DNA of 17,845 bases from DASYSA01 sp036003885 (GTDB lineage Bacteria > Acidobacteriota > Blastocatellia > UBA7656): NCBI GenBank assembly GCA_036003885.1, contig DASYSA010000248.1:1-17845 (forward strand), read 5' to 3'. The notes under the pieces were generated by a model that made no database searches, was not told where the DNA came from, and worked only from the letters and a program-made list of their open reading frames with translations. Below, piece by piece: positions 7,876-16,663 of the stretch (its first letter is position 1; every line of letters begins with the position of its first letter). The translations under genes and the position numbers were made by a program.

Positions 7876-10302
7876 CTATTCGTATCTCAGCGCAACCATC
7901 GGGTCGACTCTTGTTGCTCGGCGCGCCGGAACATAACACGCTACAAGGGCTACTCCGGAAAGTAACAAGGTCGCCAGGACGAACGTCGCCGGATCGGTTG
8001 GGCTAATTCCAAAGAGAAGACCGGACATCAGGCGGGTCAGCGCAAGAGACCCGACCAGTCCGATCGACACGCCAATCAAGGTCAGCGCCATCCCTCGCCC
8101 GAGCACCAGCTTCAGAATGTCACGCGGATCTGCGCCAAGCGCGATGCGAATCCCCAGCTCGTGCGTTAGCTGGGTGACGCTGTAAGAGATGACTCCGTAA
8201 ATACCCAGCGCGGCCAGCGCGAAGGCGATGAGGGCGAAGCTGGTCAACAGACCGGTATAAAAGCGCGGCTGGGCTACTGATCGCGACAGCAGTTCCGGCA
8301 TGGTTGCTACGCGATCGATGGGTTGATCCTTGTCGATGGATCGCACGACGTCTCGCACAGCGGCGACAAGCGCCGCCTGCCTGGCATCGGAACGCACCAC
8401 GAGATTCAGATTTCGAGACGGGTTCTGCCCAAACGGCACGAAGACTTGCGGGGGAGACTCCTTGTCCAACCCCGAGTGCCGTGCATCGCCGACCACGCCG
8501 ATTACTTCGCGGTCGCGTCCGTTCCTGAAATAGATGCCGATCTTCTTTCCGATGGGACTCTCGCCGGGGAAGAATCGCCGTGCAAGCGCGGCATTGATCA
8601 CGATGACGCGGCCCCCTCGCTCATCGTCCTCTTCTGCAAAAGTTCGTCCCTGAAGCACGGGTATCCCCATGGCGCTGAAGTAGTCTCCAAGCACCGTCGC
8701 ATATTGAACCGCATTGGACCCGCTCGGTTTCCTGTCGGGTTCGCCTTCGATGATCAGAGGCGATGTCATGCTCTGGCGATTCACCGGCAGGCTGACACTT
8801 CCACCGGCTGCAAGCGTTCCCGGCAAAGTCTGAATCCGCGCGACGAGATCCTGATAGAAGGCCGCCTGCCGATTCGGCTCAGCGTACTTCAAAGGTGGGA
8901 GTCCCAGCTGGAAGGTGGTGACTCGTTCCGGGCTGAAACCCGGATCAACGCTCACAAGGCGCGCGAAGCTATTGATCATCAGCCCGGCGCCAACCAGCAG
9001 CACCGACGTCAGCGCCATTTCCGCAATGACCAGGGAATGGAGCAGCCTTCTTCGCTGCAGCCCTGCTGTGAGATTGGTGTTGCCCTCTTTGAGCGCAGCG
9101 CCGAACTCGAGCTTTGTGGATTGCAGCGCCGGCGCCAGGCCAAACAGCAATCCGGTGATCAGAGTCGCGAAGACCGTAAAGGCGATGACGCCGGCGTCCA
9201 GGACAATTTCGCTGGCGCGCGGGAGCTGTGCCGGAGCGAACCTCGGCAACAGATCGATTGCCCACCCGGCCATCAAAAGGCCCATCGCGCCGCCCAGCAC
9301 CGCCAGAATCATGTTTTCGGTAAGCATCTGCCTGATCAGACGCCCGCGGCTCGCCCCCAGCGCAAGCCGGACGGCGACCTCGCGCCTGCGGGCGGTCGCT
9401 TGTGCCAACATAAGATTGGCCACGTTAGAGCACGCGATGAGCAGCACGAAGCTGACAGCCGCGAAGAGGACGAGCAGCGCCTTGCTTACGTCGCCGGTGA
9501 CGTATCGGTGAAGCGATACAACCCTGGTCCCATATCCGGCATAAGATGCATCACTCTCGGCGATGTGCTCATCGATCGCGTTCAGATCCGCTTCCGCCTG
9601 CCTCGGTGAGCTGCCCTCTTTCAGGCGCCCAACCACCGGCAGATAGTGCGCCCCTCGCAAGGTTTGCGCATCCGGGATGACAGGCATTAATGGTGTCCAC
9701 AACTCTGCTTCGTTGGCTTCGGCATTCGCCGGCATCTTGAAGCCTGGGGGCACAACGCCAACCACCTCGTAAAGTTTGTTCTCGAGCGTGATTGCCGACC
9801 CTACGATGTTCGGATCGGCATTGAATCGGCGGCGCCAAAGGGCGTGGCTCATAATGGTGACGGGTCTTGCCCCGACGCGGTCTTCCTCCTCGGTGAAGTT
9901 GCGACCCATGATCGGTTGAACGCCGAGCATCGGGAAAAAGGCGGCGGACACGGAGGCGCTCTTGATACGCTCGGGCTCGCCCTGTCCCGTGAATACAAAG
10001 GATGAGTCGCTGAAGGCGGCGATCGCGTCAAAGCTCTGCTGAGCAGTTTGCCAATCCAGAAAAGTGGGGGGTGCGACGTAGGACTCACTCGCCCCTTTCG
10101 CCATGTTCACCTCGCTCACCCACACCAACCGGCTGGCGTCTCTGTAGGGCAGGGAGCGCAACAGAACTGCCTCAACGACGCTGAAGATAGTTGTGTTGGC
10201 GCTAATGCCGAGAGCGAGTGTGATGATGGCGATCGAAGTGAAGCCGGGTCTCTTCACGAGCATCCGCGCTCCGTAGCGCAGGTCTTGCAAGAGTGTGTGC
10301 AT
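7876..10302 (-). CDS. ADOP-family MacB/FtsX-like permease (808 aa)
   Basis: A duplicated orphan permease in the inner membrane, substrate unknown. It begins MHTLLQDLRYGARMLVKRPGF after a Shine-Dalgarno GGAGG. Then come membrane segment 1 (about 22-45), the first periplasmic domain (about 50-272), FtsX-like domain 1 (about 274-395, with CSNVANLMLAQATARRREVA), segment 5 (about 424-446), the second periplasmic domain (about 448-680) and FtsX-like domain 2 (about 683-803), ending VDPMVALRYE and TAG. It departs slightly from its neighbours in having LAQATARR rather than LARA(T/S)xR after segment 2. The gene is tightly followed by the next permease (9-base gap). The 54-base gap upstream is GC-rich but holds no heptamer array. 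No ATPase motifs are present. Confidence 0.93.
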   Translation of the reverse strand: MHTLLQDLRYGARMLVKRPGFTSIAIITLALGISANTTIFSVVEAVLLRSLPYRDASRLVWVSEVNMAKGASESYVAPPTFLDWQTAQQSFDAIAAFSDSSFVFTGQGEPERIKSASVSAAFFPMLGVQPIMGRNFTEEEDRVGARPVTIMSHALWRRRFNADPNIVGSAITLENKLYEVVGVVPPGFKMPANAEANEAELWTPLMPVIPDAQTLRGAHYLPVVGRLKEGSSPRQAEADLNAIDEHIAESDASYAGYGTRVVSLHRYVTGDVSKALLVLFAAVSFVLLIACSNVANLMLAQATARRREVAVRLALGASRGRLIRQMLTENMILAVLGGAMGLLMAGWAIDLLPRFAPAQLPRASEIVLDAGVIAFTVFATLITGLLFGLAPALQSTKLEFGAALKEGNTNLTAGLQRRRLLHSLVIAEMALTSVLLVGAGLMINSFARLVSVDPGFSPERVTTFQLGLPPLKYAEPNRQAAFYQDLVARIQTLPGTLAAGGSVSLPVNRQSMTSPLIIEGEPDRKPSGSNAVQYATVLGDYFSAMGIPVLQGRTFAEEDDERGGRVIVINAALARRFFPGESPIGKKIGIYFRNGRDREVIGVVGDARHSGLDKESPPQVFVPFGQNPSRNLNLVVRSDARQAALVAAVRDVVRSIDKDQPIDRVATMPELLSRSVAQPRFYTGLLTSFALIAFALAALGIYGVISYSVTQLTHELGIRIALGADPRDILKLVLGRGMALTLIGVSIGLVGSLALTRLMSGLLFGISPTDPATFVLATLLLSGVALVACYVPARRATRVDPMVALRYE

Positions 10303-10356
10303 AATCCTCCATTGGGGCGCTGGCGCTGAGCCCCGCCCTGGACCCTTGGCCCCTGC

Positions 10357-12807
10357 TCACTCGAACCTGAGCGCTACCATCGGGTCGACCTTCATTGCAC
10401 GGCGCGCAGGAATGTAACAGGCCGCCATCCCCACAGCCCCCAGTAGCAGCGTGATAAGCACGAAAGTCGTCGGATCGGTGGCGCTCACTCCGTAGAGCAG
10501 GTTCGACATCAGCCGCGTCAGCGCCAGAGCCGCGGCCACGCCTGTAGCCAAGCCGAAAATGATCAGGACCATTCCGTGTCTCAGCACCAGGCTGAGCAAA
10601 TCGCTCCGTTGTGCGCCCAGAGCCATGCGGATGCCTATCTCGTGTGTGCGCTGAGAGACCGAATACGATACGACCCCGTAGATGCCGACTGCTGCAAGGA
10701 ACAGGGCCAGCAGAGCGAACAGGGCAAGCAGAGTGGCGTCGTAACGGGGTCTTGCAACTGAACTGGCGAGGCGATCAGACATGGTCTGGATATGGGCAAT
10801 AGGTTGATCCCTATCGACTGCCAGCACCTCCTGGCTGATGGAGCCGATCAGACCTCCAGGGTCGGACTGGGTACGGACGACCATTGTCATTTCAAGGTTG
10901 AAGCCCTGAAAGTAAGTCGCATAGATTTCGGGCATTGGCCCCTCTTGCAGTGCGGTGAATTTCGCGTCTTTCACAACGCCCACAATCTCATACCACCCTC
11001 TGTCCCCCGGATTTACACGCTTGCCGATCGGGTTTTCGCCTGGAAGGAAGCGGCGCGCAAATGTCTCGTTGATGATGCCTACCACCCTGGCGTCGAAGGT
11101 ATCACGCTCGTCGAAGAGACGACCATCCACGAGATCTATGCCGATGGCTCGGAAGTAATCGGCGCTCACGTAGTGAAACTTGGAGAGATTCCATTGGCCG
11201 GGAGGCGCCGGAGGCTGTCCTTCGATCTGGATAAATCTGCCGTCATCATCTTCGCTCAACGGCAGGCCCTTTGTGATGCCTGTTGCCAGAACGCCGGGCA
11301 ATGACCGTATTCGCTGCATCGCCGTTTCAAAGAATTCCCGCTGGCGGCTGGGACGATAATACCTGGAACCCGGCAGGATGATTCTGGCCGTCAACACGTT
11401 TGCGGTATTGAAGCCCGGATCGATCTGTTGGAGGCGAAGAAAGCTTTTGATCATCAGCCCCGCTCCGACAAGGAGTACCACCGAGAGCGCCACCTGGCAG
11501 ACAACGAGCACGCTGCGAGTGCGGGCCTGGCGGGATCCTCCTGAAGCTTTTGCACTACCTTCCTTGAGCGTTTGGTTCAGATCTACCTTCGAAGCCTGGA
11601 GCGCTGGTACCAGGCCGAAGACGATCCCGACAACCAGGGACAGCGCAAAGGTGAAGCCGAGGACCTGGCTGTTTAGACCGATCTGATCCGGAGCAATAAC
11701 GGAGGGCGAATAAACATCGGGCTTGCCGGAGGGAACGGCAGCGAACGCCTCGATTCCCCACAGCGCCAGCAGCACGCCCAGTGCTCCCCCGATCAGCGAG
11801 AGCAGCACGCTTTCGGTGAGCAACTGTCGAATCACGCGCCAACGACTCGCTCCCATCACCACGCGGAGAGCAATCTCTTTCCGTCGCGAAGTGGCGCGCG
11901 CAAGGAGGATATTTGCCACATTGGTGCAGGCGATCAGCAGCACGAAGGCGACAGCGGCCAGCAATATCATCAGCGATTGACGAATATTTCTGACTGTCTG
12001 GTGGTGGAGTCGAACGGCCTGAATGCCAAAGCCGGTGTTGCTCTGCGGGTACTCTTGTTCCAGCCTGCGTGCGATGGTGTCCATTTCTGCCTGGGCCTGC
12101 GAGATGCTTACATCCTGCTTGAGCCTGGCAATCACGCCGAAATCATGGCTGCCGCGATTCTCCCTGTTCCACCACGGAACCTCGACCTGAGAAAGGAGCA
12201 GCCAGACTTCGGGTGCCGTTCCGGATGCCGGGAAGGTGACGGTCGATGGCATGATTCCGATAACCGTGTAGCTTCTGGTATGTAGGATCAATTGGTTTCC
12301 TATCAGCGAAGGATCGGCGCCAAAGCGTCGCTTCCATAGTCCTTCGCTGATAACCGCCACAGGCGGGCTGTCCGCTTTGTCTTCTTCCGGGAGAAAAGTC
12401 CGCCCGTAGATCGGCTCGACGCCCAGAGTCGAGAAGAGATTTGCAGAGACCAGCGCGCGCCGGACCTGCTCCGGCTCCCCATCGCCGCTGAGGTTCACAT
12501 TGTTATCCCACAGTTCCCAGGCTCCCATCCGTTCGAAGACCTGGTTCTGCTCGCCGATGTCGATGAAGGTCCCATAAGGGATAGGCGCCTGGGGATAGCC
12601 GAGTTGCGGAGCAGTGTTAAAGATCAGCATCAGCCGGTCCGGGTCGGGGAAGGGCAATCTCCGCAGCAGCACAGCGTCCACCACGCTGAAGATGGCAGTG
12701 TTTGCGCCTATGCCAAGCGCCAGAGTCAACACAGCCACCGCAGTCAGTCCGGGCTTTTTGAACATCATCCGGAGACCGTAACGCAGGTCTTGCCAGAGTG
12801 TTTGCAT
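10357..12807 (-). CDS. ADOP-family MacB/FtsX-like permease (816 aa)
   Basis: A duplicated orphan permease in the inner membrane, substrate unknown. The frame is open back to an ATG at 12840, but the start at 12807 (MQTLWQDLRYGLRMMFKKPG) is chosen: AGGAG lies 5 bases upstream, all paralogues start there, and the extra 11 residues read through the decayed ADOP remnant. Order: membrane segment 1 (about 22-45, GIGANTAIFSVVDAVLLRRL); first periplasmic domain (about 50-270); FtsX-like domain 1 (about 275-400, CTNVANILLARATSRRKEIA); segment 5; second periplasmic domain; and FtsX-like domain 2, ending VDPMVALRFE. The loop before segment 4 is longer than in the paralogues, with an insert around SGKPDVYSPSVIAPDQ. 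No ATP-binding motif is present. The gene follows the SDHYR-repeat gene after a 106-base gap that holds a permease fossil. Confidence 0.93.
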   Translation of the reverse strand: MQTLWQDLRYGLRMMFKKPGLTAVAVLTLALGIGANTAIFSVVDAVLLRRLPFPDPDRLMLIFNTAPQLGYPQAPIPYGTFIDIGEQNQVFERMGAWELWDNNVNLSGDGEPEQVRRALVSANLFSTLGVEPIYGRTFLPEEDKADSPPVAVISEGLWKRRFGADPSLIGNQLILHTRSYTVIGIMPSTVTFPASGTAPEVWLLLSQVEVPWWNRENRGSHDFGVIARLKQDVSISQAQAEMDTIARRLEQEYPQSNTGFGIQAVRLHHQTVRNIRQSLMILLAAVAFVLLIACTNVANILLARATSRRKEIALRVVMGASRWRVIRQLLTESVLLSLIGGALGVLLALWGIEAFAAVPSGKPDVYSPSVIAPDQIGLNSQVLGFTFALSLVVGIVFGLVPALQASKVDLNQTLKEGSAKASGGSRQARTRSVLVVCQVALSVVLLVGAGLMIKSFLRLQQIDPGFNTANVLTARIILPGSRYYRPSRQREFFETAMQRIRSLPGVLATGITKGLPLSEDDDGRFIQIEGQPPAPPGQWNLSKFHYVSADYFRAIGIDLVDGRLFDERDTFDARVVGIINETFARRFLPGENPIGKRVNPGDRGWYEIVGVVKDAKFTALQEGPMPEIYATYFQGFNLEMTMVVRTQSDPGGLIGSISQEVLAVDRDQPIAHIQTMSDRLASSVARPRYDATLLALFALLALFLAAVGIYGVVSYSVSQRTHEIGIRMALGAQRSDLLSLVLRHGMVLIIFGLATGVAAALALTRLMSNLLYGVSATDPTTFVLITLLLGAVGMAACYIPARRAMKVDPMVALRFE

Positions 12808-12812
12808 AAGCT

Positions 12813-12817
12813 CTCCT
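12813..12817 (-). promoter_or_regulatory. Shine-Dalgarno setting the start at 12807
   Basis: AGGAG stands 5 bases before the ATG at 12807. It rules in favour of MQTLWQ... as the N-terminus and against the longer frame starting at 12840. Confidence 0.65.
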
Positions 12818-12913
12818 TTCATTCTGCAGCGGAGCGCCACTTATCGAATCGACTTTCGCGACGAACCGTGCCGGCAGCTAACCACATGCGGCGAGTCCGG
12901 TCACAACAGACAT
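12818..12913 (-). pseudogene. Decayed C-terminal remnant of an ADOP permease
   Basis: Reading from 12913 on the minus strand gives MSVVTGLAACG, a TAG stop, then LPARFVAKVDSISGAPLQNE. This lines up with the ends of the intact permeases, for example AACYLPARRATKVDPMVALRYE. Most of the LPARxxAKVD core survives. The tyrosine codon of the AACY motif appears to have become TAG, with one extra codon before it, and the final PMVALRYE is scrambled. At the DNA level the stretch also aligns without gaps over roughly 55 bases with the 3' ends of neighbouring permeases. The fossil starts directly after the stop codon of the SDHYR-repeat gene and runs into the Shine-Dalgarno of the next permease. It suggests that an ADOP once lay here and was lost or replaced. 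Confidence 0.72.
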
Positions 12914-14137
12914 TCATTTGAAAATTGCGCTCAACACCCGCCCACGCTCATGGTCGGACCTGATCGTGCGGGCAGCTTCAACCAGAGCTGCACGAAAACT
13001 CTCGTCACCGGGATGGGACGCCGCGAGTCTTAAAAGCATCTCAGCCCGGTAGTGATCGGACATGGATTCGGACGCCTTGAGCGTGGCCAGCAGCGCTTCT
13101 TTCGACACATTGCCCTTTGCCAAAAAGGCTAAGAGAGCTTGTGAGCGGTAGTGATCGGAGCCGATCGTAGTCGCCGCTTTCAGATAGGCAGACCTGGCTG
13201 CCGCGCCATCCAGGGAGCCTTCGGCCACTTTCAGCAGCGCCTGCGTCCTGTAATGATCGGACTGGACCGCGCCCGCCGCTTCCAGATACGCCAAACGAAT
13301 CCTTTCATCGAGGGAGGATTCCGCCACCTTGAGAAGAACCTGGGTCTTGTAGTGGTCAGAAGAGATTCCCGCCGCGCCCTTGAGAGCCATCAGCAGAGAC
13401 TCCTTCGAGGGATCACGCCGTTGCAAACCTGCCGAAATCACCTGCGCGCGGTAGTGGTCGGAGCCGATGCGTGCCGCTGCCTCCAGGTATGCCGAGCGAA
13501 CAGTCTCGTCGGCTTGTAGTTGTTCAGGGAGTGCCAACAGCACCTGCGCTCGGTAATGATCGGAGCTCATTTCGCGGGTCGCTCGCCTCAGCACCTCGGG
13601 CGTGTTGCCGGTTTCGAGCCTTCCGCTTCGGAACAGTTCCAGAAAGTAGAGATGCTTGACGTGGTCGCTCTTGAGTCGTGAAATCTCATCGAGCAGACCG
13701 CTGACTCCACCGTCCTTCAGAATCCTCTGCGCTCTCGGGCCCGCATCCAGGCCGGTCTGAACGACAGCTTCGGTCAAGACCTTAGCTAACCACTCTTTGG
13801 CCTCGGCGTCGTAAGGCCGGCTCTGCCCATCGACGAAGTAGGAGACGGTCATTCCGGCCGCACCTTGTTCGATCTCGAGTCTGCGATTGAGGCCTCCACG
13901 CTTTTCTCTCAAGCGAAGAGAGCTGCCAGGACTCATTCGCCTGACATTCGTGTAGTCGTCCGTAAACTGCACATCACCTCTAACGGTCAGTTCCAGCGAG
14001 TTGCCGTCTTCGCTCCAGCTCCATACCCAGACGCCATCCTCTTTCGAAATCGAGTTACGCGTCTGGGCCGCCGCTTGCCACACCGCCGCCTGCGAGAAGC
14101 AGACGAAGACCAAAGTCAGCGCCAATCTCTTCATCAT
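12914..14137 (-). CDS. Exported protein with eight SDH(Y) repeats, probable alpha-solenoid (407 aa)
   Basis: The function is not known. The start at 14137 (MMKRLALTLVFVCFSQAAVW) is chosen because AAGGAG lies 7 bases upstream and the sequence then reads as a classic signal peptide, probably cut after about residue 25 (QAAAQ). A frame from 14167 would add ten charged residues. Residues about 30-115 look beta-rich (VWVWSWSEDGNSLELTVRGD, then FTDDY and SPGSSLRL). From residue 157 to the end there are eight helical units of 33-35 residues, each begun by SDH (six by SDHY), with leucine/alanine helices such as RSAYLEAA. This suggests a HEAT-like solenoid that binds other proteins in the periplasm or outside the cell. 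I recall similar SDY-type repeat proteins in acidobacteria, sometimes near BlaR1/M56 peptidases. It follows a permease by 26 bases and is probably co-transcribed with it. Confidence 0.88.
   Translation of the reverse strand: MMKRLALTLVFVCFSQAAVWQAAAQTRNSISKEDGVWVWSWSEDGNSLELTVRGDVQFTDDYTNVRRMSPGSSLRLREKRGGLNRRLEIEQGAAGMTVSYFVDGQSRPYDAEAKEWLAKVLTEAVVQTGLDAGPRAQRILKDGGVSGLLDEISRLKSDHVKHLYFLELFRSGRLETGNTPEVLRRATREMSSDHYRAQVLLALPEQLQADETVRSAYLEAAARIGSDHYRAQVISAGLQRRDPSKESLLMALKGAAGISSDHYKTQVLLKVAESSLDERIRLAYLEAAGAVQSDHYRTQALLKVAEGSLDGAAARSAYLKAATTIGSDHYRSQALLAFLAKGNVSKEALLATLKASESMSDHYRAEMLLRLAASHPGDESFRAALVEAARTIRSDHERGRVLSAIFK
12917..13669 (-). repeat. Eight SDH-repeat units within the exported protein
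   Basis: Units begin at residues 157, 192, 226, 260, 293, 327, 360 and 394 (numbering from the start at 14137), so the period is 33-35 residues, about 102 bp. The six central units read SDHY(R/K). The first (SDHVKHLYFL) and last (SDHERGRVLS) have lost the tyrosine, which fits capping units. On the plus strand the repeat shows as recurring GGTARTGRTCGGA-like blocks. Confidence 0.85.
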
Positions 14138-14144
14138 CGTGGAT

Positions 14145-14150
14145 CTCCTT
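14145..14150 (-). promoter_or_regulatory. Shine-Dalgarno setting the start at 14137
   Basis: AAGGAG sits 7 bases before the ATG at 14137. It places the start right at the signal peptide and rules out the ATG at 14167, which overlaps the stop codon of the preceding permease. Confidence 0.65.
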
Positions 14151-14163
14151 TGTCTCTGACTCT

Positions 14164-16593
14164 TCATTCGTATCGAAGCGCAATCATCGGGTCAACGGTT
14201 GTCGCCCGCCGCGCTGGAATGTAACAGGCCAGTAGTGCCACGAAGACCAACAGCAGGGCGATCATGGCAAATGTCAGCGGGTCGGTCGCGCTTATTCCAA
14301 ACAGCAACCCCGTCATTAAGCGCGTCAGGGCCAATGAAGCAATCAGCCCCAGCGCCACACCGGCTCCGGCCATCTTCATACCCTCTCCGACTACGAGGCG
14401 CACGACATCGGCAGGCTGTGCGCCCAGGGCCAGCCTGATGCCGATCTCCTGCTTTCGCTCGGTGACCGAATAACTGATGACGCCGTAGATTCCTATCGCG
14501 GCAAGCACCAATGCCAGCGCAGCAAAGACGCTGAACAACACCAGGGAGAAGCGCCGCAACGTGAGTGAAGCGGTGAGCAGTTGCTCCATGGTGTTGACAT
14601 TGCTGATGGGTAGTCCGGGGTCGATTGAGCGCACGGCGGCGCGCGCCGAGCCGATCACGTTCGTCGGGTCCCCCTTGGTGCGAATGACGATGATCGGGCT
14701 GATGAATGGCGAGCTGTTCATGTGGTAGTAGACTTCCGGGCGCGGCTCAACGTCCAACCCGAGATGCCGGACATTGCCGACGACGCCGACAACCGTTTGC
14801 CAGGGACCCTGCTCCGGGTTTGGCCCGCTCGTGCTGAGACGTCTGCCGAGAGGCTCTTCATCGGGCCAGTAGCGCTGAGCCATAGCGTCGTTAATCAACA
14901 CGGCGCCGGTGTTGTTGGTCACGTCTTCGGGAGTGATCAGCCGGCCCTTCAGCAACGGAATGCCGAGCGTTTGAAAATAGCCCGTGCTGGCTCGCCGAAA
15001 ATCAACTTGCGGGTGCTGCCCCGCTGAAAGGGGATGACCTTCGATGGCGAGAAAGCTGGTGGCGTTGTTGAGAGTCGTAAACAGCGGCAGGCGGGTCACG
15101 AATGCTACCGAGGTGACATCAGGCAGCTCTTTGAGGCGCTCCTCGAGTTGCTCGGCGAAGGCCAGGCGCTGTTGAGGCTGTGCGTAACCGGACGACTGCA
15201 GGAGCACCATCATCGTCAAGACATTATTGGTGCTGTATCCCGGGTTTACTTCCAACAGCCGCACGAAGCTTCTGATCAGCAGCCCCGAGCCTACGAGCAG
15301 CACCAGCGCCACCGTCATCTCGCCAACGACCAGCAAAGCGCGCACTCGACGCTGCGAGGAATCGCCGCCGACGGTGCGCCCACCTTCCTTGAGCAAGGAA
15401 TGCAGATCGAGATTCGAGACCTGCAAGGCGGGCACGAGACCAAAGACGATACCAGTGAGGACGGTAACCGCGAACGTGAAGCCGAGCACGCTGGCATCGA
15501 TCGCGACCGGGTTATAGCGCGGAACTTGTGAGGGTCCCATCGCCATCAACGCGTCAATGCCCCACGTCGCAAGCACCAACCCGACAGCGCCGCCTACAAC
15601 CGACAGGCCAACGCTCTCAGTCAGCAGTTGTCGTATCAAGCGAGCGCGCCCGGCACCCAGCGCCGCGCGAATCGCCACCTCTCTACGTCGCGCCGATGCT
15701 CGCGCCAGCATCAGGTTTGCGACGTTGGCGCAGGTAATCAGTAGCACGAGGCCGACGGCACCAAGCAGAATTAAAAGAGCAGGACGAACCTTGCCCGTCA
15801 CCTGTTCGTGCAGCGGCACAAGCCGCGCGCCGATGTCCAGGTTCGTGTCGGGATACTCCTGAGCTAATTGCTGAGCAATCGTGGCCATTTCGGCTTGCGC
15901 TTGTTCCACTGTGTTTTCTCTGTCGAGCCGCCCAACCACAGTAAGCAGACGAATGGCGCGGCCGCGAGTTGCTACCGTATTCTGTCCAAGCGGCACCCAC
16001 AAAGCAGCGTTTTCGAGAAACTGAAAACCGGCAGGCATCACGCCGATGATCTCCGCGGTGTTGCCGCCGAGCGTCAGCGTCTTGCCAACGATGTCGGCGT
16101 CGGCGCCGTAGTAACGCTGCCACAGCCCGTGACTCAGGACGACCACGGGAGCGCCGCCCGTCACGTCTTCTTCTTCCGAAAAACCGCGGCCCATTGCCGG
16201 TCGAACGCCAAGCATGGGGAAGAGATTGGCGGAAACGTATTGCCCTTGAACTTGCTCCGGCTCGCTGCCGCCTGATAAGACGAAACTCCATAGCACCGCC
16301 GAGGAGGCGCCGAGGTCGCTCAAGGACCGCGTCTCCTTTTTGAAGTCGCGGAAGTCGAAAAGCGACGCCGGTTGCTGCTGATCTCCATCCCTGGCATTCG
16401 TGCCCCAGAGCAGCAACAGTCGCTCCGGTTCCTTGAACGGCAGCGGGCGTAGCAACACGGCATTGATTACGCTGAAGATTGCTGTGTTGGCGCCGATGCC
16501 AAGCGCCAGAGTCAGGACGGCGACCACCGTAAAGCCCGGTTTCTTGAGAAGCGTTCGCGCTCCGTAGCGAAGGTCTTGTAGATAGGTTTGCAT
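14164..16593 (-). CDS. ADOP-family MacB/FtsX-like permease (809 aa), first of the cluster
   Basis: A duplicated orphan permease in the inner membrane, substrate unknown. The frame is open back to 16680, but 16593 is chosen: AGGAG lies 5 bases upstream and MQTYLQDLRYGARTLLKKPG matches the N-termini of the paralogues. Layout: membrane segment 1 (about 22-45, GIGANTAIFSVINAVLLRPL); first periplasmic domain (about 50-265); FtsX-like domain 1 (about 268-390, CANVANLMLARASARRREVA); segment 5; second periplasmic domain; and FtsX-like domain 2 with GVISYSVTERKQEIGIRLAL, ending VDPMIALRYE. The ERKQE at the coupling-helix-like position differs from the QRxHE of most neighbours. There are no ATP-binding motifs. 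It is the first gene after a 453-base gap, so the promoter of the cluster probably lies just upstream. Confidence 0.93.
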   Translation of the reverse strand: MQTYLQDLRYGARTLLKKPGFTVVAVLTLALGIGANTAIFSVINAVLLRPLPFKEPERLLLLWGTNARDGDQQQPASLFDFRDFKKETRSLSDLGASSAVLWSFVLSGGSEPEQVQGQYVSANLFPMLGVRPAMGRGFSEEEDVTGGAPVVVLSHGLWQRYYGADADIVGKTLTLGGNTAEIIGVMPAGFQFLENAALWVPLGQNTVATRGRAIRLLTVVGRLDRENTVEQAQAEMATIAQQLAQEYPDTNLDIGARLVPLHEQVTGKVRPALLILLGAVGLVLLITCANVANLMLARASARRREVAIRAALGAGRARLIRQLLTESVGLSVVGGAVGLVLATWGIDALMAMGPSQVPRYNPVAIDASVLGFTFAVTVLTGIVFGLVPALQVSNLDLHSLLKEGGRTVGGDSSQRRVRALLVVGEMTVALVLLVGSGLLIRSFVRLLEVNPGYSTNNVLTMMVLLQSSGYAQPQQRLAFAEQLEERLKELPDVTSVAFVTRLPLFTTLNNATSFLAIEGHPLSAGQHPQVDFRRASTGYFQTLGIPLLKGRLITPEDVTNNTGAVLINDAMAQRYWPDEEPLGRRLSTSGPNPEQGPWQTVVGVVGNVRHLGLDVEPRPEVYYHMNSSPFISPIIVIRTKGDPTNVIGSARAAVRSIDPGLPISNVNTMEQLLTASLTLRRFSLVLFSVFAALALVLAAIGIYGVISYSVTERKQEIGIRLALGAQPADVVRLVVGEGMKMAGAGVALGLIASLALTRLMTGLLFGISATDPLTFAMIALLLVFVALLACYIPARRATTVDPMIALRYE

Positions 16594-16598
16594 GAGTT

Positions 16599-16603
16599 CT
16601 CCT
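16599..16603 (-). promoter_or_regulatory. Shine-Dalgarno setting the start at 16593
   Basis: AGGAG with a 5-base spacer before the ATG at 16593. It decides against the 29-residue N-terminal extension that the open frame would allow. Confidence 0.65.
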
Positions 16604-16663
16604 GATTGAGCGCGAATCAGTGTCCGGTTGTCAGCAGGAATAGACACGTCTAACCTGACGCTC

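Noticed and set aside
8323..9609. 428-residue plus-strand open frame
   Set aside because: Antisense to an intact permease, rich in Arg, Gln and His, no domain and no ribosome site. High GC leaves such frames open by chance.
10314..10334. GC-rich hairpin (GGGGC...GCCCC) just before the start of the permease at 10302
   Set aside because: The outer stem is only 5 bp with a poorly paired interior; in such GC-rich sequence this is expected by chance, so it is not called as an attenuator.
12808..12840. N-terminal extension (MALRCRMKGEL) of the permease starting at 12807
   Set aside because: The extension overlaps the permease fossil, is absent from paralogues, and the Shine-Dalgarno sits inside it at the right distance for 12807.
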